From: CAYUYH01 sp964449175
Lineage (GTDB): Bacteria; Planctomycetota; Phycisphaerae; SM23-33
Assembly: GCA_964449175.1 (NCBI GenBank)
Contig: CAYUYH010000155.1
Span: 1 to 6,480 of the forward strand
Length of the DNA stretch: 6,480 nt
Direction: 5' to 3'
Positions within the stretch are counted from its first letter, which is position 1. Each line of letters begins with the position of its first letter. The notes under the pieces are model-generated. The model saw only the letters and a program-made list of their open reading frames with translations. It was not told the origin of the DNA and did not search any database. Position numbers and translations under genes: made by a program. This document shows positions 1 through 4,898 of this stretch, piece after piece.

Positions 1-92
1 CGCTTCCGGCTTCGCCCGCTGGGCTTCGCCGGACACGCAGGACTACGCCGGGCCTTCGGCGGGTTGCACGCCCTGCACCTGCCCACCCTACG
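1..92. repeat. GC-rich intergenic repeat-like element at the left edge
   Basis: The nonamer GGCTTCGCC occurs twice (8-16 and 22-30). The two copies sit in an imperfect hairpin: TCCGGC (5-10) pairs with GCCGGA (28-33), a TTC/TTC internal loop follows, then GCCC (14-17) pairs with GGGC (21-24) over a 3-base loop. A second small hairpin pairs CGCCG (46-50) with CGGCG (57-61). Read on the minus strand, 78-92 gives CGTAGGGTGGGCAGG, which resembles the start of a class of dispersed intergenic repeats seen in many high-GC genomes. That likeness is from memory. It lies downstream of the minus-strand gene ending at 133, so it could also act in 3' end formation. The element probably continues past the window edge. 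Confidence 0.4.
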
Positions 93-132
93 AGCTGCAC
101 GTTCACCTGCCAGGGCGCGGCGGCGCCGGCCA

Positions 133-930
133 CTATATGGACATGATGCTGTGCTGAAGCTCGGCGTCGTTGGCGCAACGCCACCAGGTGTAGTAGCGGG
201 TCTCCATCTCCTGCCGCGAAGGGTAGGGGTAGTACAGGACCCGCTCGTGGTCCCCTACAAACAGCCCGGTCTTGATGCACCGATAGATCAGTCCCCGCCC
301 GCCCAGGCGGTCGACGGTCTTGGTCTGCTTGGTGCCGGCCGGCTGCAGTTCCGCCAGGCAACTGCGGATGTGGCCAAGGTGCGGATAGGGCAGCTTCGAG
401 CCCGACCCTCCCACCGGGTCGTCGCCCAGGTCGTCCAGGTCCAGCTCCGCGAAGCAGACCTTCGGCACGTTTATGGGCCGGCCCGGCTCGGTGATGTAGC
501 GGCAGAATTCTCGGGGCGGCAGTGAGCTGGCGATCAGCGGGTGAACCGGGGCGAGCTCCTGGTAGAGGTGGTACTTCTGGGCGCCGGGCGAGGGCAGCTC
601 GGCCGGTTGGATTCCCAGGACCTGCCCGTGGGCCGTCGCCAGGTATAGCGCCTCCAGCGCATCCAGCGGCACGTGCTCCAGCACGCGGTAGATCGCCAGG
701 TACACGGAGTGCTTGGGTTGGCCGTCCGGGTGCGGCACGCAACGATCGCCCAGGCCGCCGATGTCGAAGTAGTCGCTCTGGAAGCCGTCCTTCAGCCGGA
801 AGTACATGGCCTGTCCGTGCGGTCTCTTGCGCGTTCCAGTGGCCAGGTACGCGCCGAATTCCTTCGGCGGCAACATCGAGGCCACCAGTGATTCAGGGAT
901 CACGGACAAGTAAAGGTGGCACGTACTCAT
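133..930 (-). CDS. Conserved-looking protein of unknown function with an internal duplication
   Basis: The gene encodes 265 residues with no signal peptide and no transmembrane segment, so a cytoplasmic location is likely. The ATG at 930 is chosen because GGAGAGGAG lies about 6 bases upstream and the sequence above it stops looking like this protein. The chain shows two related halves. Residues 14-50 contain LVASMLPPKEFGAYL followed by a short basic linker and QAMYFRL. Residues 131-165 contain PLIASSLPPREFCRYI followed by VPKVCFAEL. Each half thus has an LPP[KR]EF-x2-Y helix cap, then a beta-strand-like segment and an acidic stretch (D53-D56, D164-D171). The C-terminal part (about 204-265) is rich in aromatic residues, with YRCIKTG, YYPYPSR and YYTWWR. 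I recall similar uncharacterised proteins in anaerobic bacteria, but no function is known to me and I see no catalytic motif. It is transcribed alone from a promoter at 1054-1082. Confidence 0.85.
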   Translation of the reverse strand: MSTCHLYLSVIPESLVASMLPPKEFGAYLATGTRKRPHGQAMYFRLKDGFQSDYFDIGGLGDRCVPHPDGQPKHSVYLAIYRVLEHVPLDALEALYLATAHGQVLGIQPAELPSPGAQKYHLYQELAPVHPLIASSLPPREFCRYITEPGRPINVPKVCFAELDLDDLGDDPVGGSGSKLPYPHLGHIRSCLAELQPAGTKQTKTVDRLGGRGLIYRCIKTGLFVGDHERVLYYPYPSRQEMETRYYTWWRCANDAELQHSIMSI

Positions 931-1046
931 TACCGACTCCTCTCCGCAATATGCGTGACTGGTCCACGTACGGCATCCGCCAGAGGCCGGCCGGCGCCGG
1001 TCGCGCCGGGGGAGGTTTCCGCCTCCTCGGCCGGTTCTCGGGCCAT
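930..1046 (-). CDS. Possible 38-residue leader ORF coupled to the downstream gene
   Basis: An ATG at 1046 opens a 38-codon frame whose TAA stop overlaps the ATG of the unknown-function gene by one base (TAATG at 932-928). The predicted transcription start from the promoter at 1054-1082 is at about 1047, so the ORF would be translated from a nearly leaderless mRNA. The first 25 codons end mostly in G or C, as in neighbouring genes. The peptide is acidic at its start, small and matches nothing I know. The same stretch also has hairpin potential (GGAGG 1011-1015 with CCTCC 1022-1026). In GC-rich DNA, short open frames arise easily by chance, so this is only a candidate. Confidence 0.2.
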   Translation of the reverse strand: MAREPAEEAETSPGATGAGRPLADAVRGPVTHIAERSR

Positions 1047-1053
1047 GTGGACC

Positions 1054-1082
1054 ATTATCCCCCGCCGCCCGCCGTCCGGCAA
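1054..1082 (-). promoter_or_regulatory. Sigma70-type promoter for the unknown-function gene
   Basis: On the minus strand TTGCCG (1082-1077) and GATAAT (1059-1054) are separated by 17 bases, close to the housekeeping consensus. Transcription would start near 1047, giving a leader of about 117 bases before the ATG at 930. It lies just downstream of the terminator at 1131-1183, so the two transcription units are separate. Confidence 0.55.
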
Positions 1083-1130
1083 GTGCGTCCCGCGCGTTTC
1101 GGGACCGGCGATGAACCAAGGAGATGGGGG

Positions 1131-1183
1131 CAGAATAAGACAAGGTCGGCGCGGGCGCCCCAAACCGGGCGCCCGCCCCGACC
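1131..1183 (-). terminator. Strong Rho-independent terminator
   Basis: Two 17-base arms (1144-1160 and 1167-1183) form an inverted repeat with one mismatch, closed by a 6-base loop (1161-1166). On the minus strand the hairpin is followed by TTGTCTTATTCT, a U-rich tract. It starts 3 bases after the TGA that ends the orphan PEP-CTERM-like frame at 1186. It therefore terminates transcription arriving from the right on the minus strand. Confidence 0.75.
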
Positions 1184-1185
1184 TC

Positions 1186-1296
1186 TCAGCAAACCCATTC
1201 TGGCGGCCGTCGTGTCGCGCCGCCTTGCAGCCCCAGAATCGCCCACAAGCCGAGGCCGAGCGAACTCATCGTTGCCGGGGCCGGCACGGTCACTGA
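1186..1296 (-). pseudogene. Orphan C-terminal tail of a PEP-CTERM protein (gene relic)
   Basis: The minus-strand frame ending in TGA at 1186 encodes SVTVPAPATMSS, a hydrophobic run LGLGLWAILGL, and then a basic end with ATRR. This is the layout of an exosortase sorting signal: a VPEP-like motif, a transmembrane helix and an arginine cluster. The Glu of the usual VPEP motif is Ala here. The segment PATMSSLGLG closely matches the usual PEP-CTERM wording. Upstream in the same frame (to the stop at 1417-1419) there is no signal peptide, no ribosome binding site and no recognisable protein body. A terminator follows directly after the stop, and a promoter candidate lies at 1458-1485. The simplest reading is a PEP-CTERM gene that lost its N-terminal and central parts. 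A very short functional tail peptide is less likely. Confidence 0.5.
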
Positions 1297-1457
1297 CTCA
1301 CGCCGACACACAAGCCGGACTAATTCGCCCCCGGCGCCGCCGGCCGGTGCGACCCGCGCCGCGAAGGACGAAATGGCAGGGCGGTGGCGCGGCCACACTA
1401 CAAGAAGGTTGTTTGGCTATCACGTCGGGGCCAAAACGACGCAGCCCCGCGTACTCT

Positions 1458-1485
1458 ATTGTATGTAGAACCGCGCAAACGTAAA
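1458..1485 (-). promoter_or_regulatory. Promoter candidate upstream of the PEP-CTERM relic
   Basis: On the minus strand TTTACG (1485-1480) and TACAAT (1463-1458) are 16 bases apart, inside an AT-rich island. Transcription would start near 1451 and run through the relic to the terminator at 1183-1131, a unit of roughly 320 bases. The intact PEP-CTERM gene at 4899 also has TACAAT as its -10 element with a 16-base spacer. Confidence 0.4.
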
Positions 1486-1518
1486 GGTTTTCACCACTGA
1501 TTGTTATCCCACATCCTC

Positions 1519-1546
1519 GCGTATCTAATACGTATATGTAATACGC
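1519..1546. promoter_or_regulatory. AT-rich palindromic block, possible operator
   Basis: GCGTAT (1519-1524) and ATACGC (1541-1546) form the outer arms of an inverted repeat. Between them lies the perfect palindrome ATACGTAT (1528-1535). TAATACG also occurs as a direct repeat (1526-1532 and 1539-1545, 13 bases apart). The block sits about 35-60 bases upstream of the -35 element of the promoter at 1458-1485 and next to the 3' end of a LuxR-type regulator gene. A dimeric regulator could bind here; that is inference from symmetry and position only. Confidence 0.35.
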
Positions 1547-1570
1547 ATCCACGACGATAGCTCTTAAGCG

Positions 1571-1586
1571 CCGACCCGCAGGCCGG
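1571..1586 (-). terminator. Weak terminator-like hairpin after the PAS/LuxR gene
   Basis: Directly after the TAG stop, the minus strand reads CCGGCC, loop TGCG, then GGTCGG. This is a 6-bp stem with one G-U wobble and a tetraloop. On the plus strand the same stem would have an A-C mismatch, so it favours the minus-strand transcript. No clear U tract follows, so termination may be inefficient. Confidence 0.3.
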
Positions 1587-2486
1587 CTAGTCCCCATTGC
1601 CCCCGTCGCCCAGCAATGCCTCCAAGTGACTGGCCAGGTTGACCTTCTTGCCCTGTATGCCGAGCTTGTGGCGGATGTTCTCGCGGTGCTTGCTGACGGT
1701 GGCTGGGGAGAGGTGCTGGAGGCGGGCGATGGCCTTGGTGGACATGCCGGACCTGATCAACCGGCACATGCGAATCTCCACGGGCGTCAGCGCCTCCACG
1801 CCCCGGGACAGCCTGGCCGCAAACGGCGCGGTGATCTGCTCCAGGCTTTCGGTGAGCATGTCGATCCGCTGCTGCTGCGCCGGGCAGTGCCGCTGGAGTT
1901 CATCCAGTGCCGGCATGATGACCTTGTCGAGGTTGGCCCTGATCTGTCGGCCGATCTCGTCCTTCGCCTGCTGCACCTGGGCGAGCAGCTCCAGCAGCGC
2001 GGCGTTCTTCTGGGCGAGGGCCTCCGTGGCGCGCTTCTCCTCCGTGATGTCGTGCCAGATTGCGACGACGAAACGCTTGCCGCCCGTCGCGATGATCTGC
2101 GCGCTGACCAGGACGTCGCGCAGCTCGCCATTCTTGGTGCGATGCTTGGTCTCGAAGCGTCCCCAGCCGGCGCTGACTACGGCCGCGAGGTGCTCGGCGA
2201 CTTCCTGCGGGTTTTCCACCGCGTCGACATCGCGGATGTGGAGCCGGCAGAATTCCTCGCGCGTGTAGCCGAGGTTTTCGTAGGCGACTGTGTTGTAGTC
2301 CAGTATCCATCCGTCGAGCGTGGCGATGACGATCGTGTCGACGGACCGCTGGAAGATCGCGCGATAAAGGGCCGCGGCCTCGTCATCCGTCGTGCCGTGC
2401 GGACGCATCTCCCGCTGCTCACGCCCGGCGGTCGGGCCGGCCTTGCCACTACTGCCCGCTGTGCTGCCCTTCTGCTTCCTTGTCAC
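1587..2486 (-). CDS. PAS-domain sensor with LuxR-type DNA-binding domain
   Basis: This 299-residue cytoplasmic one-component transcription regulator starts at a GTG (2486), supported by GGGGAG about 6 bases upstream and a promoter giving a short leader. A second possible start is the ATG at 2408. A low-complexity basic N-terminus (1-30) leads into a PAS domain (about 39-150) with the typical GWILDYN, NLGYTREEF and final WHDITEEK segments. An amphipathic Gln/Glu-rich stretch (about 150-225) likely forms a signalling coiled coil. A GerE/LuxR-like helix-turn-helix follows (about 231-291), with LTPVEIRMCRLI, STKAIARLQHLSPATVSKHR as recognition region, then IRHKLGI. There is no receiver domain and no transmembrane helix. 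The ligand or cofactor of the PAS domain cannot be read from the sequence. It is transcribed divergently from the sigma factor gene. Possible targets include itself and the palindrome at 1519-1546 (inference). Confidence 0.9.
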   Translation of the reverse strand: MTRKQKGSTAGSSGKAGPTAGREQREMRPHGTTDDEAAALYRAIFQRSVDTIVIATLDGWILDYNTVAYENLGYTREEFCRLHIRDVDAVENPQEVAEHLAAVVSAGWGRFETKHRTKNGELRDVLVSAQIIATGGKRFVVAIWHDITEEKRATEALAQKNAALLELLAQVQQAKDEIGRQIRANLDKVIMPALDELQRHCPAQQQRIDMLTESLEQITAPFAARLSRGVEALTPVEIRMCRLIRSGMSTKAIARLQHLSPATVSKHRENIRHKLGIQGKKVNLASHLEALLGDGGNGD

Positions 2487-2519
2487 GCCGGCTCCCCTGC
2501 TGCCAGACTGCAGAGCCGT

Positions 2520-2547
2520 ATCATACCCGCACGGACCGCCGCATCAA
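2520..2547 (-). promoter_or_regulatory. Sigma70-type promoter of the PAS/LuxR gene
   Basis: On the minus strand TTGATG (2547-2542) and TATGAT (2525-2520) are separated by 16 bases. The start of transcription would be near 2513, about 27 bases before the GTG at 2486, which independently supports that start codon. Confidence 0.6.
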
Positions 2548-2606
2548 GGTAAGACTCCGCGCCGCGCCCGGCCACAGGCGATAGCTGGCGGGGGCGGGGA
2601 TTTCGA

Positions 2607-2637
2607 TGTAACTTCCGTCTGGGGCGCGCAGCATAAG
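2607..2637 (+). promoter_or_regulatory. Tentative promoter of the sigma factor operon
   Basis: TGTAACTT (2607-2614) resembles the GGAACTT-type -35 element recognised by many ECF sigma factors. It is followed after 17 bases by CATAAG (2632-2637). If used, the leader would be very short (about 15 bases before the ATG at 2659) and the operon could be autoregulated. No sigma70-type promoter stands out nearby. The match is weak. Confidence 0.25.
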
Positions 2638-2658
2638 CCTGTGATGAGCGGGATTGTC

Positions 2659-3225
2659 ATGACAGAACCACTCGACGCGGCGGCGGACAACCTGGTCGTG
2701 CGGGCGCGGACGGACGGAGAGGCCCTCGGCCGGCTGTACGAGCGGCATTACGCGGCGGTGCTGCGATACTGCATCCACCGTCTGTTTCGCCGCGACGTGG
2801 CCGAGGACGTGGCCAGCGAGGTGTTCCTGACCGTCGCGCGGAAGATCCCCGCGTGCCGCGCCGCAACCGAGCGGGAGTTCGCCAACTGGCTGTACGCGAT
2901 CGCCACGCGGCAGGCCAACGCCATGATCCGGCGGTCGCGCCGCCGGCGGGACCTGCTCGCCGCGGCCGTGCGGCAGAGGCGAATCCGCCTGGCCGACGCC
3001 GCCGAGGCCGAAGATCCGCTCGACTGGTCCGGACTGTACGAGGCCATCGCCTCGCTTCCGCGACGCGACCAGACAATCGTCACGTTGCGGAGCTTCGAGC
3101 GGCTGCCGTTCGACCAGATCGCGGATATCTGCGACATGAAGACCGTCACGGCCCGGGTCGCCTTCACCCGGGCACTGGCGAGACTCCGGAAGCGCCTGGC
3201 GAAGGCCTACGGGCGCGGGAGATAG
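2659..3225 (+). CDS. ECF-family RNA polymerase sigma factor
   Basis: This 188-residue sigma factor has only regions 2 and 4, the hallmark of the extracytoplasmic function group. Region 2 (about 21-85) shows LYERHYAAVLRYCIHRLF, the acidic DVAEDVASEVFLTVARK core-binding helix and FANWLYAIATRQA for -10 recognition. A basic, Ala/Arg-rich linker (about 91-120) precedes region 4 (about 124-182), with LPRRDQTIVTLRSFERLPF, DQIADICDM and a recognition helix TVTARVAFTRALARLRKRL. The ATG at 2659 is preferred because GCGGGA lies about 5 bases upstream; ATG 2644 (193 residues) is in frame but has no clear ribosome binding site. The next gene begins 3 bases after the stop, so the two are co-transcribed and probably translationally coupled. 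I cannot assign a numbered ECF group. Confidence 0.92.
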   Translation: MTEPLDAAADNLVVRARTDGEALGRLYERHYAAVLRYCIHRLFRRDVAEDVASEVFLTVARKIPACRAATEREFANWLYAIATRQANAMIRRSRRRRDLLAAAVRQRRIRLADAAEAEDPLDWSGLYEAIASLPRRDQTIVTLRSFERLPFDQIADICDMKTVTARVAFTRALARLRKRLAKAYGRGR

Positions 3226-3228
3226 ACC

Positions 3229-4410
3229 GTGTTTGAGAATGAGCAAGAATTCGACCGCCTGATCGCGAGTCTGCCGATCGACACGCTCCCCGATCCGGGC
3301 CACCGAGACGCCCTGCGGCAGCGGATGCTCGATCAGTTCGCGCAGGCGCAGAAGACACGCCCTTCAGGCCGGCCTGGCCGGCGAGAGGGGCGCGTGCGGA
3401 GATTCCCAATCATGACAAGGTACATAGGCATCGCAGCCGCCGTCGTCGTCGCGGCCGTCGGGATTGCGCTGACGGTCTGGCTGACGGGCGGGGCGGAGAT
3501 CGGCCTGGCCGACGTGCAGAAGAGGCTCGCGGCCGTCCCGGTAATCGCATTCAGGATGGAAACGTCGCGTCCGGGGGGGACAGCCATGGATGCCCAAACG
3601 TATGTCACGGAAGACTCCATCGCCCGGTTCGAGATGGGTCAGGCCATTAGCATTATCGACTTTCGACGCGGCCGAATGCTCAACCTGATGCCTCGCGGTC
3701 GCTTCGCGATCGAGGGCAACATGGAGAACCTCAGGCCGGACCAGAAGGCCTTCCAGCAGGACTGGCTCGCGCACCTGCGGCGGATCGTCGGCAGTGATGA
3801 TGCCCGCTCCCTGGGCGCCAAGACCGTCGATGGGGTCCGCGCCGTTGGGTGGCAGGTCAAGGACGGGGGCTGGCTGGTCACCGTCTGGGCGGACGCCAAG
3901 ACGGCGGAGCTGGTACGTGTGGAGTTCCTGAAGGACCAGACGCGGATGACCTTCAGGGAATTCCGCTACGATGTGAAGATGGACAAGGCGATGTTCGCGC
4001 TCGCCGCCCCTGCCGGCTACACCGTGCGACGCGTCACGATAGATGCCAGCCGATCCAGCGAGCGCGAGGTCGTGCTGATCTTGCGGATCTGGGCCATGGG
4101 CAACGGCGACGTGTTCCCCGACGGCCTGGACGCCATGAAATTCGCGCAGGCGGCCAACAAGGTGGACTGGGATCGCCTGAAGGGCTACATGCCCGAGGTC
4201 GACTCCGACGACAAGTTCACCCAGGTTATCCAGCAGGCCTTCTCGTGGCTCGCCTACGACCCGACGTGGCACTACGCCGGGGCCGGCGTGAGGCTCGGCG
4301 ACGCCGACACGCCGATATTCTGGTACAGGCCGGAAGGCTCGAACACGTACCGCGTGATCTACGGCAACCTCCGCGTAGCCGATGCGGACTCGCCGCCCGC
4401 GGGGTCGTGA
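3229..4410 (+). CDS. Presumed membrane anti-sigma factor with LolA/RseB-like external domain
   Basis: This 393-residue single-pass membrane protein is most likely the anti-sigma partner of the sigma factor encoded just before it. The GTG start at 3229 has GGGAG upstream, overlapping the end of the sigma gene. Residues 1-60 form a cytoplasmic, charged head (FDRLIASLPIDTLPDPGHRD...) suited to sigma binding; I see no zinc-binding His/Cys motif. Residues about 64-86 are one hydrophobic helix after a basic stretch, giving an inside-to-outside orientation. Residues about 91-268 resemble the LolA/RseB-type lipoprotein-binding fold: LADVQKRLAAVPVIAFRME, TYVTEDSIARFEM, a strand containing WLVTVWADAKTAELVRVEF, and the terminal MDKAMFALAAPAGY. 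Residues about 275-390 form a further segment with VDWDRLKGYMPEV, TPIFWYRPEG and YRVIYGNLRV, a type I recall from planctomycete proteins of this kind. Periplasmic sensing of envelope lipid or lipoprotein state is inference. Confidence 0.8.
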   Translation: MFENEQEFDRLIASLPIDTLPDPGHRDALRQRMLDQFAQAQKTRPSGRPGRREGRVRRFPIMTRYIGIAAAVVVAAVGIALTVWLTGGAEIGLADVQKRLAAVPVIAFRMETSRPGGTAMDAQTYVTEDSIARFEMGQAISIIDFRRGRMLNLMPRGRFAIEGNMENLRPDQKAFQQDWLAHLRRIVGSDDARSLGAKTVDGVRAVGWQVKDGGWLVTVWADAKTAELVRVEFLKDQTRMTFREFRYDVKMDKAMFALAAPAGYTVRRVTIDASRSSEREVVLILRIWAMGNGDVFPDGLDAMKFAQAANKVDWDRLKGYMPEVDSDDKFTQVIQQAFSWLAYDPTWHYAGAGVRLGDADTPIFWYRPEGSNTYRVIYGNLRVADADSPPAGS

Positions 4411-4441
4411 GGAACACGCACAACCCAGGCAGGCGCACGGG

Positions 4442-4472
4442 CGGCGCGGCGGGTCGATGGCCCGTCGCGCCG
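4442..4472 (+). terminator. Terminator-like hairpin after the sigma/anti-sigma operon
   Basis: A 12-bp stem (4442-4453 with 4461-4472) contains one G-U wobble and closes over a 7-base loop. It begins 31 bases after the TGA of the anti-sigma gene. The sequence that follows (TATCCCCTTCC) is pyrimidine-rich but has no real U run, so it may be a weak terminator or an mRNA-end stabiliser. Confidence 0.4.
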
Positions 4473-4687
4473 TATCCCCTTCCGGCGCCCTCGCCCGACC
4501 CGGCCAGGTGTCCACCCGGAGCGAGCGCCGGCAGCCCGGGACCCCGAAAAGTACCCAAACCCTGCCCGACGCGGCGGATATCCACGGCAGCGGTCCCGCG
4601 AACGCCCGCAGGAGTTGGCCGGGCCGGTGGCCCTGGTGGCCGGAGTGATGTAATCGCCTTTGGCTACAGCCAGTAGGGAATATGCGC

Positions 4688-4715
4688 TTGTCGGAAATCC
4701 GAAGTGTGGTACAAT
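4688..4715 (+). promoter_or_regulatory. Sigma70-type promoter of the PEP-CTERM gene
   Basis: TTGTCG (4688-4693) and TACAAT (4710-4715) are 16 bases apart, and TG occurs just upstream of the -10 element. Transcription would start near 4722, leaving an unusually long leader of about 177 bases before the ATG at 4899. Confidence 0.6.
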
Positions 4716-4721
4716 CTCGAT

Positions 4722-4898
4722 AGCTTCGACGCCAGCTAAAGGGAGCGGCTGGTTTAGTTGCAAGTCGGAGGCATGAGCGTTCTCGCTCACTCGCAAATGC
4801 CTCAAGGCCGCCCGGCCAAGTTCCAGGTTGATGTTCCTGAGGCGCTTCGTTTTCAGTTTCGCGCCGGGGTGTGCAAACAGAGGAAACGGAGAGTCGCG
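4722..4898 (+). promoter_or_regulatory. Structured 5' leader RNA, candidate cis-regulatory element
   Basis: The predicted leader folds into adjacent helices. Helix A pairs CGAC (4727-4730) with GTCG (4764-4767) and encloses CCAGC (4732-4736) paired with GCTGG (4748-4752). Directly abutting it, helix B pairs GAGGCAT (4768-4774) with ATGCCTC (4797-4803). This continues as GAGCG (4775-4779) with CGCTC (4784-4788) over a TTCT loop, leaving an 8-base bulge (4789-4796). TTGC (4758-4761), unpaired in helix A, can pair with GCAA (4793-4796) in that bulge, a possible pseudoknot. Further down, CGTTTTC (4848-4854) can pair with GGAAACG (4882-4888), which touches the ribosome binding site GGAGAG (4888-4893). 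The competing hairpin GGCGC/GCGCC (4841-4845, 4861-4865) would prevent that pairing. I do not recognise a known riboswitch class. All pairings were read by eye. Confidence 0.4.

Larger units (their letters stand above)
931..1586. other. Gene-poor stretch of about 650 bases with regulatory remains
   Basis: No convincing full-length gene lies here on either strand. It holds, from left to right: the leader and promoter of the minus-strand gene at 133-930; a strong minus-strand intrinsic terminator; an orphan PEP-CTERM-like tail; a minus-strand promoter candidate; and an AT-rich palindromic block at about 1519-1546. Composition is uneven. Positions 1310-1400 are very GC-rich, while about 1450-1565 is markedly AT-rich for this window, as expected for a regulatory region. 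Between about 1297 and 1457 I see nothing I can interpret. Confidence 0.6.
4411..4898. other. Intergenic stretch of 488 bases before the PEP-CTERM gene
   Basis: No supported gene lies here. It contains a terminator-like hairpin (4442-4472), about 215 very GC-rich bases in which I see nothing interpretable, a clear promoter (4688-4715) and a structured transcript leader (about 4722-4898). Open frames in the GC-rich part have low-complexity Arg/Pro/Gly translations typical of chance frames. Confidence 0.6.

Noticed and set aside
960..1054. Perfect 8-base inverted repeat TGGTCCAC (960-967) with GTGGACCA (1047-1054).
   Set aside because: One arm overlaps the -10 element and would lie upstream of the predicted transcription start, so it cannot form in the RNA. 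An 8-base repeat at this spacing is not unlikely by chance.
931..1143. N-terminal extension of the unknown-function protein up to an in-frame start at 1143.
   Set aside because: The extension is Arg/Gly-rich, passes the promoter at 1054-1082 and has no ribosome binding site, whereas the ATG at 930 has a very strong one.
522..1484. Long plus-strand open frame of 320 codons.
   Set aside because: It overlaps the well-supported minus-strand gene at 133-930, crosses the terminator and promoter region, and translates to low-complexity Arg/Pro/Gly-rich sequence typical of a chance frame in GC-rich DNA.
2521..3303. Minus-strand open frame of 260 codons opposite the sigma factor.
   Set aside because: It is the mirror of the sigma factor gene, which has clear family motifs on the plus strand; the mirrored product shows none.
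3364..4515. Minus-strand open frame of 383 codons opposite the anti-sigma gene.
   Set aside because: It is as long as the real gene, but its translation has no recognisable domain and is His/Arg/Pro-rich. The plus strand has the ribosome binding site, membrane helix and family motifs.
4758..4898. Upstream TTG start extending the PEP-CTERM protein by 47 residues.
   Set aside because: It would place the signal peptide internally and overlaps the structured leader; ATG 4899 has a good ribosome binding site.
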